A stretch of DNA of 64,000 nt from Lustribacter sp965277075 (GTDB lineage Bacteria; Vulcanimicrobiota; Vulcanimicrobiia; Vulcanimicrobiales; Vulcanimicrobiaceae). Of this stretch, positions 47,930-57,274 are shown piece by piece. Both the position numbers and the translations under genes were made by a program. The stretch is taken from contig OZ255707.1 in NCBI GenBank assembly GCA_965277075.1, positions 558,001-622,000 of the forward strand, given 5' to 3'. Below the pieces are notes generated by a model, which saw only the letters and a list, made by a program, of their open reading frames with translations, searched no databases and was not told the origin of the DNA. Positions within the stretch are counted from its first letter, which is position 1, and each line of letters opens with the position of its first letter.

Positions 47930-49583
47930 CGACGAGGATGGCAACGTCGTCCTGTGCGCTCTTTCCCTCCAGAACGTCCGCAAGGAGCGCGGCGGCCGGC
48001 CGGCGTTCGACCAGCGGATCGATGCGGGAGATCGCGTCGTGCAACCGCTCGTAGCCTTCGTCGAGGTCGCGAGTCGCTTCGATCAACCCATCGGTAAAGA
48101 GAACGAGCGCGGTATTCTCCGGCATTGGTACCTCGACGATGTCGCGGTCGTGACCCGTGCGCAAACCGAGCAACATTCCCGTCCCTTGTACTTGTCGGAC
48201 GACTCCGTCCGCGCTGCGCAGCATCGGACCCGGGTGTCCCGCGCTCGCGACGATCGTACGGCTCGTCACCGGATCGTAGATCGCGGCCACGGCGGTCGCA
48301 TAACTGTTCGGATCGTGACGGCGCAACATCGCGTCGGCAGCATCGAGCATGACGTTCGGATCGGCGTCGAGGTACGCCGCCGTCTGCATTGCCTGCCGTA
48401 ACTTCGTCATCGTTACCGCAGCGTTGAGGCCGTTGCCGAGAACGTCGCCGATGGTGAACGCGTACCGCCCGTCTTCCAGCGTGAAGGCGTCGTACCAATC
48501 GCCGCCGACCGTCGCCTCCGAATTTCCCGGCCGATACTCGGCGTCGAAACGAAGAAACGCGGCGTCGGGAAGCCGGCGCGGTAACGACGCTTCCTGTAGT
48601 ACGATCGCGATGCGGTGTTCGCGCTCGTAACGCTGCGAGTTGACGATCGCGACGCCCGCACGTCGTCCGATTTCTTCGGTAAAGAACAAATCCTCGACAT
48701 CGTACGCGGTGGCGCGCGCCGGCCGTTCACGCCGTTCATCGCCGAGACCGCAGAGCAGCGATCCGACGATGATGCCGTCCGCTACAAGCGGAACCGCCAG
48801 TAACGACCGGACGCCCAGTTCGCGATAGCACCCGGCTTGCGCGCCGGATACGGACACGCGTTCGATCCAGTCGGCGTCGACCCGGGCGACCAGTGATGAC
48901 GATCCGTCACGCACGATCTGCGCGACCGGATGCGATCGCGCGTCGTGCGGAACGACGCACCCCGCGAGACGGTCCGTCGTCGCTTGCATGTCCCGGTCGA
49001 CATGGAGCGCCGCAGCGCCGGCGACCGATACACCGCCGGCTGCGTTGCGTGCGAAAAGCTCGACGACACAAAACGTCGCCAACACGTCAACGATCAATTC
49101 GCACAGATTCCGCAAGGTCTGCACGGATTCGAGCGAGTGCGAAAGCGTCGCTCCGGCATCGACCAGACCGCGCATGCGCCGTTCGGCCCGACGGCGCGCG
49201 CTGATATCCCGTGCAACCACCGCGATTGCCGAACGTTCGCGTGTAACCGGATCGGTCGTAAAGTAGATGCTGCAGTCGGCCGGAACGAAGGTCGCCACGG
49301 AGTTGCGGCGCAAGCGGACTTCTCCGTTCCAACGGCCGTCGTCACGAACGCCCCTCAAGACCACATCCCGGATGAACGTGCCGTCCTCACGCCAGAACAG
49401 ATCCTCGATTGCAGCGCCGCCGAGATCCCGAGCGTCGGCGCCGACAAGCTTGCCGCCCGCCGCGTTGACGTACGCCACGCGGCCGTCGAGCGATGCAAAC
49501 GCGATAAAGTCGTCGCTGTTGTCGATCAGCGAGACGAAGGCATCAGGGGCAAGTGCCGCAGCACCAAGTTGGATTTTGGACAT
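47892..49583 (-). CDS. PAS-GAF-SpoIIE serine phosphatase
   Basis: The 563-residue protein has a PAS domain (about 10-130, SLIDNSDDFIAFASLDGRVA), a GAF domain (about 150-325) and a C-terminal SpoIIE/RsbU phosphatase. Phosphatase motifs are SEATVGGDWYDAFTLEDGRY, IGDVLGNGLNAAVTM, VASAGHPGPML, VLFTDGLIEATRD and QDDVAILVV. It probably senses a cytoplasmic signal and dephosphorylates a STAS antagonist, like the phosphatase at 37193. ATG 49583 gives the normal PAS N-terminus. Confidence 0.93.
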   Translation of the reverse strand: MSKIQLGAAALAPDAFVSLIDNSDDFIAFASLDGRVAYVNAAGGKLVGADARDLGGAAIEDLFWREDGTFIRDVVLRGVRDDGRWNGEVRLRRNSVATFVPADCSIYFTTDPVTRERSAIAVVARDISARRRAERRMRGLVDAGATLSHSLESVQTLRNLCELIVDVLATFCVVELFARNAAGGVSVAGAAALHVDRDMQATTDRLAGCVVPHDARSHPVAQIVRDGSSSLVARVDADWIERVSVSGAQAGCYRELGVRSLLAVPLVADGIIVGSLLCGLGDERRERPARATAYDVEDLFFTEEIGRRAGVAIVNSQRYEREHRIAIVLQEASLPRRLPDAAFLRFDAEYRPGNSEATVGGDWYDAFTLEDGRYAFTIGDVLGNGLNAAVTMTKLRQAMQTAAYLDADPNVMLDAADAMLRRHDPNSYATAVAAIYDPVTSRTIVASAGHPGPMLRSADGVVRQVQGTGMLLGLRTGHDRDIVEVPMPENTALVLFTDGLIEATRDLDEGYERLHDAISRIDPLVERRPAAALLADVLEGKSAQDDVAILVVSAVRDADRRGS

Positions 49584-49649
49584 GGGCGAGATCGATTCGT
49601 TCGGCAGGCGGCGAGGCGCAACCGGCAAGGTCGTCAAAGTGAAACGGAC

Positions 49650-49865
49650 ATGATCGCGGCACTGGTGCGGCAAGCGGCAACCCTCGCGGCGAGCGTGTTG
49701 GCCGGCGAACTGCGGAAACCGGAGAACCAAGAGCGGATCGCTGCGGCAGCGCGTCAGGCTGCGGCGAAAATCCGCGATCCGGAAACCTCGAAGCAGCTCG
49801 AGTCGCTGGCAAGCACCGGCGCACGGGCATTGGGACGCGCGTTCGGCAACATCAAAAACCGCTGA
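49650..49865 (+). CDS. Small helical protein
   Basis: The 71-residue protein is predicted to be fully alpha-helical, alanine-rich and charged (AALVRQAATLAASVLAGELR, ESLASTGARALGRAFGNIK). No family is recognised. It lies between the divergent phosphatase gene and the convergent RraA-like gene. Confidence 0.5.
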   Translation: MIAALVRQAATLAASVLAGELRKPENQERIAAAARQAAAKIRDPETSKQLESLASTGARALGRAFGNIKNR

Positions 49866-49892
49866 AGTGCACGAGAACCGCCCGGGCCTCGG

Positions 49893-50516
49893 TCAGGCCG
49901 GGTAGCCTCTCGCAGCGAGTATCGCATCGACGTTCCGACGATGGTTTGCTTCCCAGTCGTCGAGCGTTTGGGCTGCTTCCTTCTCCTCGAGCGCTTGTGC
50001 CTGTGCAAACCTATCCATCGCCGTGCTCAGCGGCAACACGACGATGCCTTCTTCATCAGCGATGACGATGTCGTCCGGCGCAACGGCGACGCCGCCGCAA
50101 CGGATCGTTGCGGCGAGCGTTCCCAGCGCGTCTCGCGTGCCGGGTTTCGGAATCACGCCTCGGGCGAAAACCGGAAAGCCCAGTTCGCGAATTTCGCGCA
50201 GATCGCGCACGACGCCGTCGACGACGAAGCCCGCAATGCCGTTGCGCTGCGCGACGGCGCACACGTTGCCGCCGGCCAACGCGTAGTCCACGTCGGCAGC
50301 AGCGACGACGACGATCGAGCCGGCCGGCGCACGGTAGATCGCCGCGTGCAGCATCAGATTGTCGCCGGGCGCGCAACCGGCCGTGTACGCCGGTCCGGCT
50401 ATCCGCGGCATACCGGTCCAAAGCGGGCGAATCCCGATGTCCATCACGCGATCTCGGTCCAGGACGTTCGCATAGGCCGTCGTGGCGAATGAGCCGTACG
50501 GCGTTGCACTCAACAT
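49893..50516 (-). CDS. RraA-like protein / 4-hydroxy-4-methyl-2-oxoglutarate aldolase
   Basis: The 207-residue protein has the RraA fold with the active-site motif GIAGFVVDGVVRDLREIREL and the glycine loop APGDNLMLHAAIYRAPAGSI. Aldolases of this family split ring-cleavage products (from protocatechuate 4,5-cleavage or gallate) into pyruvate and oxaloacetate. RraA itself, an RNase E regulator, lacks some of these residues, so the aldolase role is more likely here. It is divergent from the amino-acid-type binding protein at 50585. Confidence 0.87.
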   Translation of the reverse strand: MLSATPYGSFATTAYANVLDRDRVMDIGIRPLWTGMPRIAGPAYTAGCAPGDNLMLHAAIYRAPAGSIVVVAAADVDYALAGGNVCAVAQRNGIAGFVVDGVVRDLREIRELGFPVFARGVIPKPGTRDALGTLAATIRCGGVAVAPDDIVIADEEGIVVLPLSTAMDRFAQAQALEEKEAAQTLDDWEANHRRNVDAILAARGYPA

Positions 50517-50584
50517 AGGGAACGGATTTCTGAGCGCGGCCGATAACGTCCCTCGTTCTCACTCGTCTACCGGAGCGCATTACG

Positions 50585-51778
50585 TTGTTCGCTTTTCTCC
50601 GCCGTCGGCTGAGCGTCGTCATCGCGCTCGGGCTGGCCGTTACGTTCGTAACGGCGCCGCCGCTTCGAGCGGCTCAGCCGTACGAGATGTACGCGATCCT
50701 CGCGCTGACCGGGCCGTTCGCGTTTCTCGGAAACGCGGAAGCCGCATCGCTTCGCATCGTCGAAACCATCGTCAACAAACAGGGCGGCATCAACGGCCAA
50801 CCGATTCACATCAACATCGCCGACGACACCTCGCAGCCGGCGGTCGCGGTTCAACTCGCAAACGGCATCATCGCGAAACACGTGCCGGTCATGTTCGGGC
50901 CGACCTACGTCGGATCGTGTCTCGCGGTCGCCGCGCTGGTCAAGGCGAACGGCCCCGTGCAGTACTGCTTTGCGCCGACGATTCATCCACCAGCGGGAAG
51001 TTATACGTTCTCGGCGTCAGCCGCGAGCGGCGATCAAGCAACGGAAACGCTCGTCTTCGCGCAGGCGAAGGGCTGGCACCGCCTCGGCTTGATCGCCACG
51101 ACGGACGCGACGGGACAAGACATCGAAGGCACGTTCACGACGGCGCTCGCAACCGGAAAATTTCCCGGCATCACCATCATCGATCGCGAACACTTCGCGC
51201 CCGGGGACGTTACCGTCTCCGCGCAAGTCGCGAAACTCAAGGCGACCAATCCCGACGCGATCCTCGCGACGACGGTCGGGACGTCGACCGGCACGGTGCT
51301 CCGGGCGCTCAAAGACAAGGGCCTTGACGTCCCGGTGATCTCCAACCTCGGCAACTTGCAGCACGCGCAACTCGACGGCTACGCCGGCATTATGCCGAAT
51401 CAGATGTATTTTACGGCCCCGCGCTTCGTCGCCCGCGACGTTTCGGGGAAAGGCCCCGTCCGCGACGCGCAGTTGCAGTTTTACAAAGCATTCAACGCCC
51501 AAGGCATCGATCCGGACGTCGGCAATAACCTTGCTTGGGACGTTGCGTTCATCGTCATCGACGCGCTGCGGCACGTCGGAACGAACGCGACGCCGAAGCA
51601 ACTGCTGGACTACATGGAAGGCGTTCACAGCTACGCGGCATCGGACGGCATCTACGACTACCGGAACGGCGACCAGCGCGGCGTCGGCCTCAACTCGCTC
51701 GTCATTGCGCGGTGGAATCCGGCGCGGCGGACGTGGTCGACCGTCAGCCAGCCCGGCGGCAAGCCGCTGACGAAATAA
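50585..51778 (+). CDS. Branched-chain amino-acid-type ABC substrate-binding protein (LivK family)
   Basis: The 397-residue protein has a signal peptide (RRLSVVIALGLAVTFVTAPP) and the periplasmic-binding type 1 fold: AILALTGPFAFLGNAEAASL, INKQGG-like VNKQGGINGQPI, MFGPTYVGSCLAVAAL, and VPVISNLGN. Ligands in this family include amino acids, amides and aromatic acids. It starts at TTG 50585. No permease genes are adjacent; the divergent aldolase gene suggests an organic-acid ligand. Confidence 0.9.
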   Translation: MFAFLRRRLSVVIALGLAVTFVTAPPLRAAQPYEMYAILALTGPFAFLGNAEAASLRIVETIVNKQGGINGQPIHINIADDTSQPAVAVQLANGIIAKHVPVMFGPTYVGSCLAVAALVKANGPVQYCFAPTIHPPAGSYTFSASAASGDQATETLVFAQAKGWHRLGLIATTDATGQDIEGTFTTALATGKFPGITIIDREHFAPGDVTVSAQVAKLKATNPDAILATTVGTSTGTVLRALKDKGLDVPVISNLGNLQHAQLDGYAGIMPNQMYFTAPRFVARDVSGKGPVRDAQLQFYKAFNAQGIDPDVGNNLAWDVAFIVIDALRHVGTNATPKQLLDYMEGVHSYAASDGIYDYRNGDQRGVGLNSLVIARWNPARRTWSTVSQPGGKPLTK

Positions 51779-51821
51779 CGGCACGTTTTTGGGGCAGAAT
51801 GCGTTCTAGGAAGTGAAAGCC

Positions 51822-52328
51822 ATGAACAACCGTTTTGCTACCCTCACCCCGTCCGTCGTGCGTGCCGCGTTCGGCGCCGTCGCCCTAACGGTGGGCGCGT
51901 CCGGAATCGCCGGCGCACAGACCGCACCGGCGATGAATAATCACCCGACGCCGACCTACGCAACGCCTAGCGGCGACGAACAGATTCGCGGGCATATCAG
52001 CGCGGTTACCGGTAAGTACTCGATCCAGGTGCGCGACAACCGCGGTTACCTCGACAACGTTACCTTGCATCAAGGGACGGTGATCAACCCCACCGGTTTG
52101 ACGCTCGCTCCCGGCATGCAAGTGACGATCAGCGGATTGAACGCCGGTGCGACCTTCGCGGCGAACGAGATCAACACGCCGTATACCGTCGCCCTCGTGC
52201 AGCCGTACTATGGCGGCTACGGCTACGGCGGCTACGGCTTTAGCGGGTTTGGCGGATTCGGCGGGTACGGACCCGGGTTCGGGTTCGGCGGCTTCGGCCC
52301 GTTCTATCGCGGCGGCTTCTTCTGGTAG
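51822..52328 (+). CDS. Exported OB-fold-like protein with Gly/Tyr/Phe-rich tail
   Basis: The 168-residue protein has a signal peptide (SVVRAAFGAVALTVGASGIA). A small beta-barrel follows (IRGHISAVTGKYSIQVRDN, VTLHQGTVINPTG, GMQVTISGLNAG), similar to the DUF5666-type OB module. The last 40 residues are a glycine/aromatic low-complexity tail (YGGYGYGGYGFSGFGGFGGY). AGGAAG precedes ATG 51822. The function is unknown; it may be an envelope or matrix component. Confidence 0.7.
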   Translation: MNNRFATLTPSVVRAAFGAVALTVGASGIAGAQTAPAMNNHPTPTYATPSGDEQIRGHISAVTGKYSIQVRDNRGYLDNVTLHQGTVINPTGLTLAPGMQVTISGLNAGATFAANEINTPYTVALVQPYYGGYGYGGYGFSGFGGFGGYGPGFGFGGFGPFYRGGFFW

Positions 52329-52349
52329 TTCGCGGCCACGAGCGCCCGG

Positions 52350-52583
52350 TCACGAACGCCCGAAGCGTTCTCCACGCGCCTGGCGTTTTGCCTCACGTAC
52401 GAGGGTCACTAGGACGAGTTCGCGCTCGTCCTCACCGATTTCGTCACCGGCAACGGTGCGGTTGATAACGCTCGCGAGCGCCCGCGACGCGTAGTGGTTC
52501 GGGTAGGACTGCAAAAAACGGTGAATCTCCGCGGCGATCTCCCGTAGCACGGCAGCGTCGTCGACATTCTCGGAACCGGCCAT
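52350..52583 (-). CDS. Small helical protein of unknown function
   Basis: The 77-residue protein is acidic and then basic, with AAVLREIAAEIHRFLQSYPN and EDERELVLVTLVREAKRQAR. I do not recognise it. It shares the region 52584-52622 with the divergent coiled-coil gene. Confidence 0.55.
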   Translation of the reverse strand: MAGSENVDDAAVLREIAAEIHRFLQSYPNHYASRALASVINRTVAGDEIGEDERELVLVTLVREAKRQARGERFGRS

Positions 52584-52622
52584 ACCCGTAGATATCGGTC
52601 CAAACTCGCTGCATCGTCCCCC

Positions 52623-53636
52623 TTGCGAAGGGGCACAAGCGTGCGAGCCGGTATTTTGAGTTTCTTGACGTTCCATTCGTACACCGTACCGGAGTTCACG
52701 GCGGACGAGGACGTCCGCGCCCGCTATCGCTCCGTCGCACGAGAACTGATCGGCGCCGCGATCGCCCGCGCGGTCAACGACGTGCGGCAAGAGTACGCGA
52801 TCTTGCGTCAGCAATTCACGCGAGCCGCTCGGCAAGCGGAGGCAGCGCAGCTCGCCGCCGACACCGCCGCGCACCTCGCTCGGGCGAAGTATGCAAAAAT
52901 CGTGCCGAAGCAACGGACGGCCAGCGGTATCGTGAAGCCGCCGACGTTCTTCTTCGACATCTTGATGTCAATGGGCGCCGCGAACACGTACTACGCCGAG
53001 GCGCTGGAAACCGCTCAGAGAAAGCGCGAAGCGGCCGAGGCGGCGCGCATGGCGTTCGCCGAACTCGAGCGGCTCAAGAGCAAGGCCGACGCGGCGGTCG
53101 TCGTTCGCGAACTCGACGTTCGGCGTTACTACAAAACGGAGAACGGCCGCTCCGAACTCGACGCCGATTCGCGTCTGCACGACATCGCGCTACAGTGCGC
53201 GGCCATCGAGAACGAACGGAACGACTTCAAAAAGCGCGTCGAAGCCGGCGAGGTCAGCGACGAAGAACTGCGTGATCGAGCGATGGCTGAGGAAGGCACA
53301 CGCTATCTCGACGGCGATCGAGCGGGTCTGCACTGCTTGCGCGAGCGCGACGTGCGATTCGGAATGCTTCGCTATTTCACGTTCCGCGACCGCGACGGGC
53401 ACATCTGGCTGCTCGACTACAGCGACGATTTGCGCTTGCTGATGCACACGACGTTCGACGTCGTCCAGACGCATGACCGTTACGTTATTTCGCGTTCGGC
53501 GAGCGATGGGACGCACCACACGAACCGTTCGGCCGGGCCTCTCGCGGGCCCCGATCCGCGCGCCGCGAACGGCGTCGCCCCGACGTTGATGCGGGCGATC
53601 GTCGATTTCGTCGCCCGCGAACGCATGACGCTTTAA
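52623..53636 (+). CDS. Coiled-coil protein of unknown function
   Basis: The protein begins with a short strand-rich segment (AGILSFLTFHSYTVPEF). It has a long coiled coil (about residues 35-190, QQFTRAARQAEAAQLAADTA and AEALETAQRKREAAEAARMA), and ends with a compact alpha/beta part (CLRERDVRFGMLRYFTFRDR, GHIWLLDYSDDLRLLMHTTF). No family is recognised. Start choice is uncertain: TTG 52623 or GTG 52641. It converges on the helicase gene, sharing a TTAA stop overlap. Confidence 0.65.
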   Translation: MRRGTSVRAGILSFLTFHSYTVPEFTADEDVRARYRSVARELIGAAIARAVNDVRQEYAILRQQFTRAARQAEAAQLAADTAAHLARAKYAKIVPKQRTASGIVKPPTFFFDILMSMGAANTYYAEALETAQRKREAAEAARMAFAELERLKSKADAAVVVRELDVRRYYKTENGRSELDADSRLHDIALQCAAIENERNDFKKRVEAGEVSDEELRDRAMAEEGTRYLDGDRAGLHCLRERDVRFGMLRYFTFRDRDGHIWLLDYSDDLRLLMHTTFDVVQTHDRYVISRSASDGTHHTNRSAGPLAGPDPRAANGVAPTLMRAIVDFVARERMTL

Positions 53637-55255
53637 GGGCCGCGCCGTCGGTCGCGCATACCGTCGTAACGGCGCGTGGTGAGCCAGCCGTTCGTCACGC
53701 GGCAGCGCGCTTCGAGCGCAGCGAGCGTCGCCGTCGCCAGCGGTCCCCCGCAGCGCTCGTTGAGCGTTGCGTGAATCCACTTGTGATCGACGCCGAAAGC
53801 AGCGCTGACGCGCGAGACCAACGCGCCGACATCGCGTCGGAGATGCGCTTTGCGTTCGACGTGCGTGAGCCCGTCGTGAACCTCGGGCGCCGCGGTGAAC
53901 GCGACCGGCGGCGTGTCGAGCGACGCCGGATTGAAGAGCGGGCCGAAGTCGAGCGTCTGCGACTCCGTCGCAACCGCGTGAATCGACGCGTACAAGCCTT
54001 CGTCGCTAACCCGGTCGGGGCGACGCGCATCGGCGAGCGCGGCGATGTCGTCGGGAATATCGCCCTGCGGTCGAACGGCCGCACGCACGTCGAGGGTGAT
54101 GCGGGCGGCAAGCGCGCGAATTCGCGCGTCGTCGGGCACGTACACGAACGCCTCACCGTCGTGACGATGTCCGCTCGTGCGCACGAAGCGACCGCAGAAC
54201 TGACGAAAGTACATCTCCGTGACCACGTTGCTCGCAAAGAGGCCCACGCGCAGGCGTGGAATGTCGACGCCCTCCGAAATCATGTGCACGGCGACGATCC
54301 ACGGATCGCGCGACCGTGCGAACGCGCCGATGCGTCGCGATGCGTCGTCGATGTCCGAGACGACGATCTCGGGCGTCACCCCGATTCTGCGTTGCATGAG
54401 ACCGGCGATGAATCGGGCGTGATCTTGATTCATCGCCGCGACGAGACCGCCGGCGTCGGGATGACCGCCCATGCGTAGCGCCAACAACTTCAGATGCGCC
54501 TTTTGCAGCACGTCGCCGACCCAAGCCGGTTGAGTGAGGGCCGTTCGCAGTCGCTCGCTCTCATGGCGGCGCTCGAGCGGCGCATCGAACGACGCGCGCA
54601 TCGCTCGGCCGTCACGACTGATCCACTCGGCATCGCCGCCGTGGAGCGGAAAGACCAGCGCGCGACAGACGCCGTCGCGCAGCGCCGCGCCGTAGTCGTA
54701 CGCGAAATCGGCCCGCGAGACGCCGGCGTCATAGCGCACGAACGGAATCGGCGAGCCGTCGGACCGAAACGGTGTTCCCGAGAGCGCGACGCGAAACGTG
54801 GCGTTTTCAAACGCGTCGCGTAACGCCTGACCCCAGGTCGCATCCTCGCCCGCGTGATGAATTTCGTCCAACAGCACGAGCGTCGGAACGCGGCCGAGCG
54901 CGCGATACACGCGCGGCGCGAACGCGAGTTGCTGATACGTCACGACCGCACCGTGGACGTCGTTTGCCAGGACACCGACCACATTGCTAAAGTGATGGTC
55001 GAGCTCGACACCACCCTGCGCCATCGCTCGCGCCGTCTGCGCTTTGAGATGCTCGCGCGGCACCACGACGATCACGCGTTCGACGTCGCCGCTCATAAGC
55101 AGCGCGTGCGCGAGCCGCGCGGCGAAGCGCGTCTTCCCAGCACCGGGGGTCGCGACGATCAGCGAATCGCGCGCGCGCGTGCGTGTCCATTCATCGAATG
55201 CATCGCGCTGCCACGCTCGCGACGGAAGCCGCCAACCACCGATACCAACCGTCAC
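53633..55255 (-). CDS. Superfamily 2 DEAD/DEAH-box helicase (RadD/ComF-type repair helicase-like)
   Basis: The 540-residue protein has SF2 motifs in order: Q-type entry RAWQRDAFDEWTRT, motif I ATPGAGKT, motif II LLDEIHHAGED, motif III LSGTPFRSDG, motif V HMISEGVDIPRLRVG and motif VI RQFCGRFVR. The C-terminal 130 residues are a helical extension. It resembles RadD-type DNA-repair helicases and restriction-type SF2 enzymes; no nuclease or methylase is adjacent. GTG 55255 is the likely start. Confidence 0.9.
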   Translation of the reverse strand: MTVGIGGWRLPSRAWQRDAFDEWTRTRARDSLIVATPGAGKTRFAARLAHALLMSGDVERVIVVVPREHLKAQTARAMAQGGVELDHHFSNVVGVLANDVHGAVVTYQQLAFAPRVYRALGRVPTLVLLDEIHHAGEDATWGQALRDAFENATFRVALSGTPFRSDGSPIPFVRYDAGVSRADFAYDYGAALRDGVCRALVFPLHGGDAEWISRDGRAMRASFDAPLERRHESERLRTALTQPAWVGDVLQKAHLKLLALRMGGHPDAGGLVAAMNQDHARFIAGLMQRRIGVTPEIVVSDIDDASRRIGAFARSRDPWIVAVHMISEGVDIPRLRVGLFASNVVTEMYFRQFCGRFVRTSGHRHDGEAFVYVPDDARIRALAARITLDVRAAVRPQGDIPDDIAALADARRPDRVSDEGLYASIHAVATESQTLDFGPLFNPASLDTPPVAFTAAPEVHDGLTHVERKAHLRRDVGALVSRVSAAFGVDHKWIHATLNERCGGPLATATLAALEARCRVTNGWLTTRRYDGMRDRRRGP

Positions 55256-55330
55256 GAGAACGTCTCCATTCGAGCCGGCGAGCGCGACGACTTCAAGGAA
55301 TTTCGCACGGTTCGTCGCACGGCGAGCGCC

Positions 55331-56794
55331 ATGACGAGCAGCACCACCACGATCGTTCACACGGCAAACGGGGACGTCGGCGGAACCGGCGGCGACGTGC
55401 GCGTCTATCGCGGCATTCGGTTCGCGGCGCCGCCCCTCGGTGCGCTGCGCTGGAGACCGCCGCAGCCGGTCACGCCGTGGCGCGGTGTGCACGACGGCTC
55501 CGCCTTCGGTAACGATCCGATGCAGATCGTCGACCCGATCCGCGCCTCGCGCGCCCAACGGGTCAGCGAAGATTGTTTGACGCTCAATATCTGGGCGCCC
55601 GCGGCCGTTCCCGCCGGCGGTGCACCCGTGCTGGTTTGGTTCGACGGCGGAGGCTTCACGGCCGGCACCGGGGCGCGTGCGAGTACCGACGGCGAACGCT
55701 TCGCGCGAAACGGGGCGGTCATCGTCACCGTCAACTATCGGGTCGGTGTCTTCGGCTATCTCGCGCACCCGCTGCTCACCGCGGAATCACCGCAGCAGGC
55801 ATCGGGCAACTACGGGTTGCTGGATCAAATCGCTGCGTTGCGCTGGGTGCGCGACGAGATCGCGTCGTTCGGCGGTGATCCGACACGCGTTACCGCGTTC
55901 GGCGAATCGGCCGGCGGCGCATCGGTGGCGCTCTTGCTCGTATCGCCGCTCGCGCGCGGTCTCGTCGACCGCGTCATCATGCAGAGTCCGGGATCGTTTC
56001 GTCCGCTGTGTTCGCTGGCCGATGCCGAGCGCGCCGGACTCGTCGTCGGCGACGACCTCTCGACAATGCGCGCGCTGCCGGCCGACGCCCTGCTCGCGAC
56101 AAATGCCAAGGTCAATCCGGCCGTCCGGGGCTTGACGATCCCGCGCCCCTTGCGTCCGATCGTCGACGGTTGGGCGATCGACCGCGATGAAGTCGAGGCA
56201 TTCAACGCCGGAGCGTTCCACGCGATTCCGGCGATCGTCGGCAGCAACGCAAACGAAGGCGGCTTCTTCACACACGCGATTCCGGTTACGTCGGTCGCCG
56301 AGCTACGCGCGTACCTGACGACGAATTTCCCGGGGGCCGGAACCGAAGTTTGGTCCACCTACGGAACCGACGACGAAACGGCCGTGACGCAAGCCGTCGC
56401 CGATGTTTTCGGCGACGCGCAATTCTCGTACGGCGCACGCGCGCTCGCACGTACGATTTCGGCCAAACAGCCGAAGACGTTTCGCTACGTGTTTACGCAC
56501 GCGGGCGCGCAGACGCAGACGCAACCCGTGCACGCCGACGAGATTCCCTACGTGTTCGGTACCGGCGAACTCGCAGCTGCGGACCGCGTGGTATCGGATA
56601 TGATGATGCGGGCGTGGGTCAACTTCGCGGCTACGGGCGATCCCAATGGACCGGACGTACCCGCATGGACGCCGTATAATCCCGCGCGCGACAACGCGTT
56701 TACGTTCGGCGCGGAATTTGCGGAGCAGACGGACTGGCGTGCGCGAACGCTCGCGTTTTTGGAACGCTATTTCGCGGGGCGGGCGCGCGCTTAA
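55331..56794 (+). CDS. Type-B carboxylesterase
   Basis: The 487-residue alpha/beta hydrolase has the family N-terminus VYRGIRFAAPPLGALRWRPP and the motif SEDCLTLNIW. The oxyanion loop WFDGGGFTAG and the nucleophile in FGESAGGASV follow. The histidine is in PVHADEIPYVFG. No signal peptide is visible at ATG 55331. It hydrolyses esters of unknown identity. The stop overlaps the convergent HU gene (TTAA). Confidence 0.94.
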   Translation: MTSSTTTIVHTANGDVGGTGGDVRVYRGIRFAAPPLGALRWRPPQPVTPWRGVHDGSAFGNDPMQIVDPIRASRAQRVSEDCLTLNIWAPAAVPAGGAPVLVWFDGGGFTAGTGARASTDGERFARNGAVIVTVNYRVGVFGYLAHPLLTAESPQQASGNYGLLDQIAALRWVRDEIASFGGDPTRVTAFGESAGGASVALLLVSPLARGLVDRVIMQSPGSFRPLCSLADAERAGLVVGDDLSTMRALPADALLATNAKVNPAVRGLTIPRPLRPIVDGWAIDRDEVEAFNAGAFHAIPAIVGSNANEGGFFTHAIPVTSVAELRAYLTTNFPGAGTEVWSTYGTDDETAVTQAVADVFGDAQFSYGARALARTISAKQPKTFRYVFTHAGAQTQTQPVHADEIPYVFGTGELAAADRVVSDMMMRAWVNFAATGDPNGPDVPAWTPYNPARDNAFTFGAEFAEQTDWRARTLAFLERYFAGRARA

Positions 56795-57210
56795 CGCGAG
56801 CGTTTCTTCGCAGCTGTGACCTTGCGGGCCGGCGCTTTTTTTGCGGGCGCCGATTTTTTGCGAGCCGGCGCTGAGGTCTTTTTTGCGGGGGCTTTCTTCG
56901 CGACGGCTTTTTTCGCCGCACCAGCGCGGCGCGGTGGCGTGCCGACGGCTTCTTTGAGCGTCCGACCGGCGGTAAATTTCAGAACGCGCTTTGCGGGAAC
57001 GTTCACCGGCGCACCCGTTTGCGGATTACGCGCGATACGCGCAGCGCGGTCGCGGATGCGAAACTGGCCGAACGGCGTGAGCTGCACCTTATCACCGGAC
57101 TTCAAAACGTCGGTGATCTTGTCGAGCATGGCCTCGACCATTTCGGTCACTTGGCGTCGAGGAAGCTCGAAATCCTCAGCGAGTTCCCGCACCAATTCCG
57201 ATTTCGTCAT
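56791..57210 (-). CDS. hup: HU-family DNA-binding protein with lysine/alanine/proline tail
   Basis: Residues 1-90 are a standard HU protein (TKSELVRELAEDFELP, GDKVQLTPFGQFRIRDRAAR, ARNPQTGAPVNVPAKRVLKF), which bends and compacts DNA. Residues 91-139 form a basic AKKAPAKK-type tail like histone H1 or mycobacterial Hlp. AAAGGA precedes ATG 57210. The tail probably adds non-specific DNA binding. Confidence 0.95.
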   Translation of the reverse strand: MTKSELVRELAEDFELPRRQVTEMVEAMLDKITDVLKSGDKVQLTPFGQFRIRDRAARIARNPQTGAPVNVPAKRVLKFTAGRTLKEAVGTPPRRAGAAKKAVAKKAPAKKTSAPARKKSAPAKKAPARKVTAAKKRSR

Positions 57211-57274
57211 GGATTCCTTTCACGTGTACGAACGTATTGCTGGACGCAATTTTTCACGAGCACAAACGTCGCCT

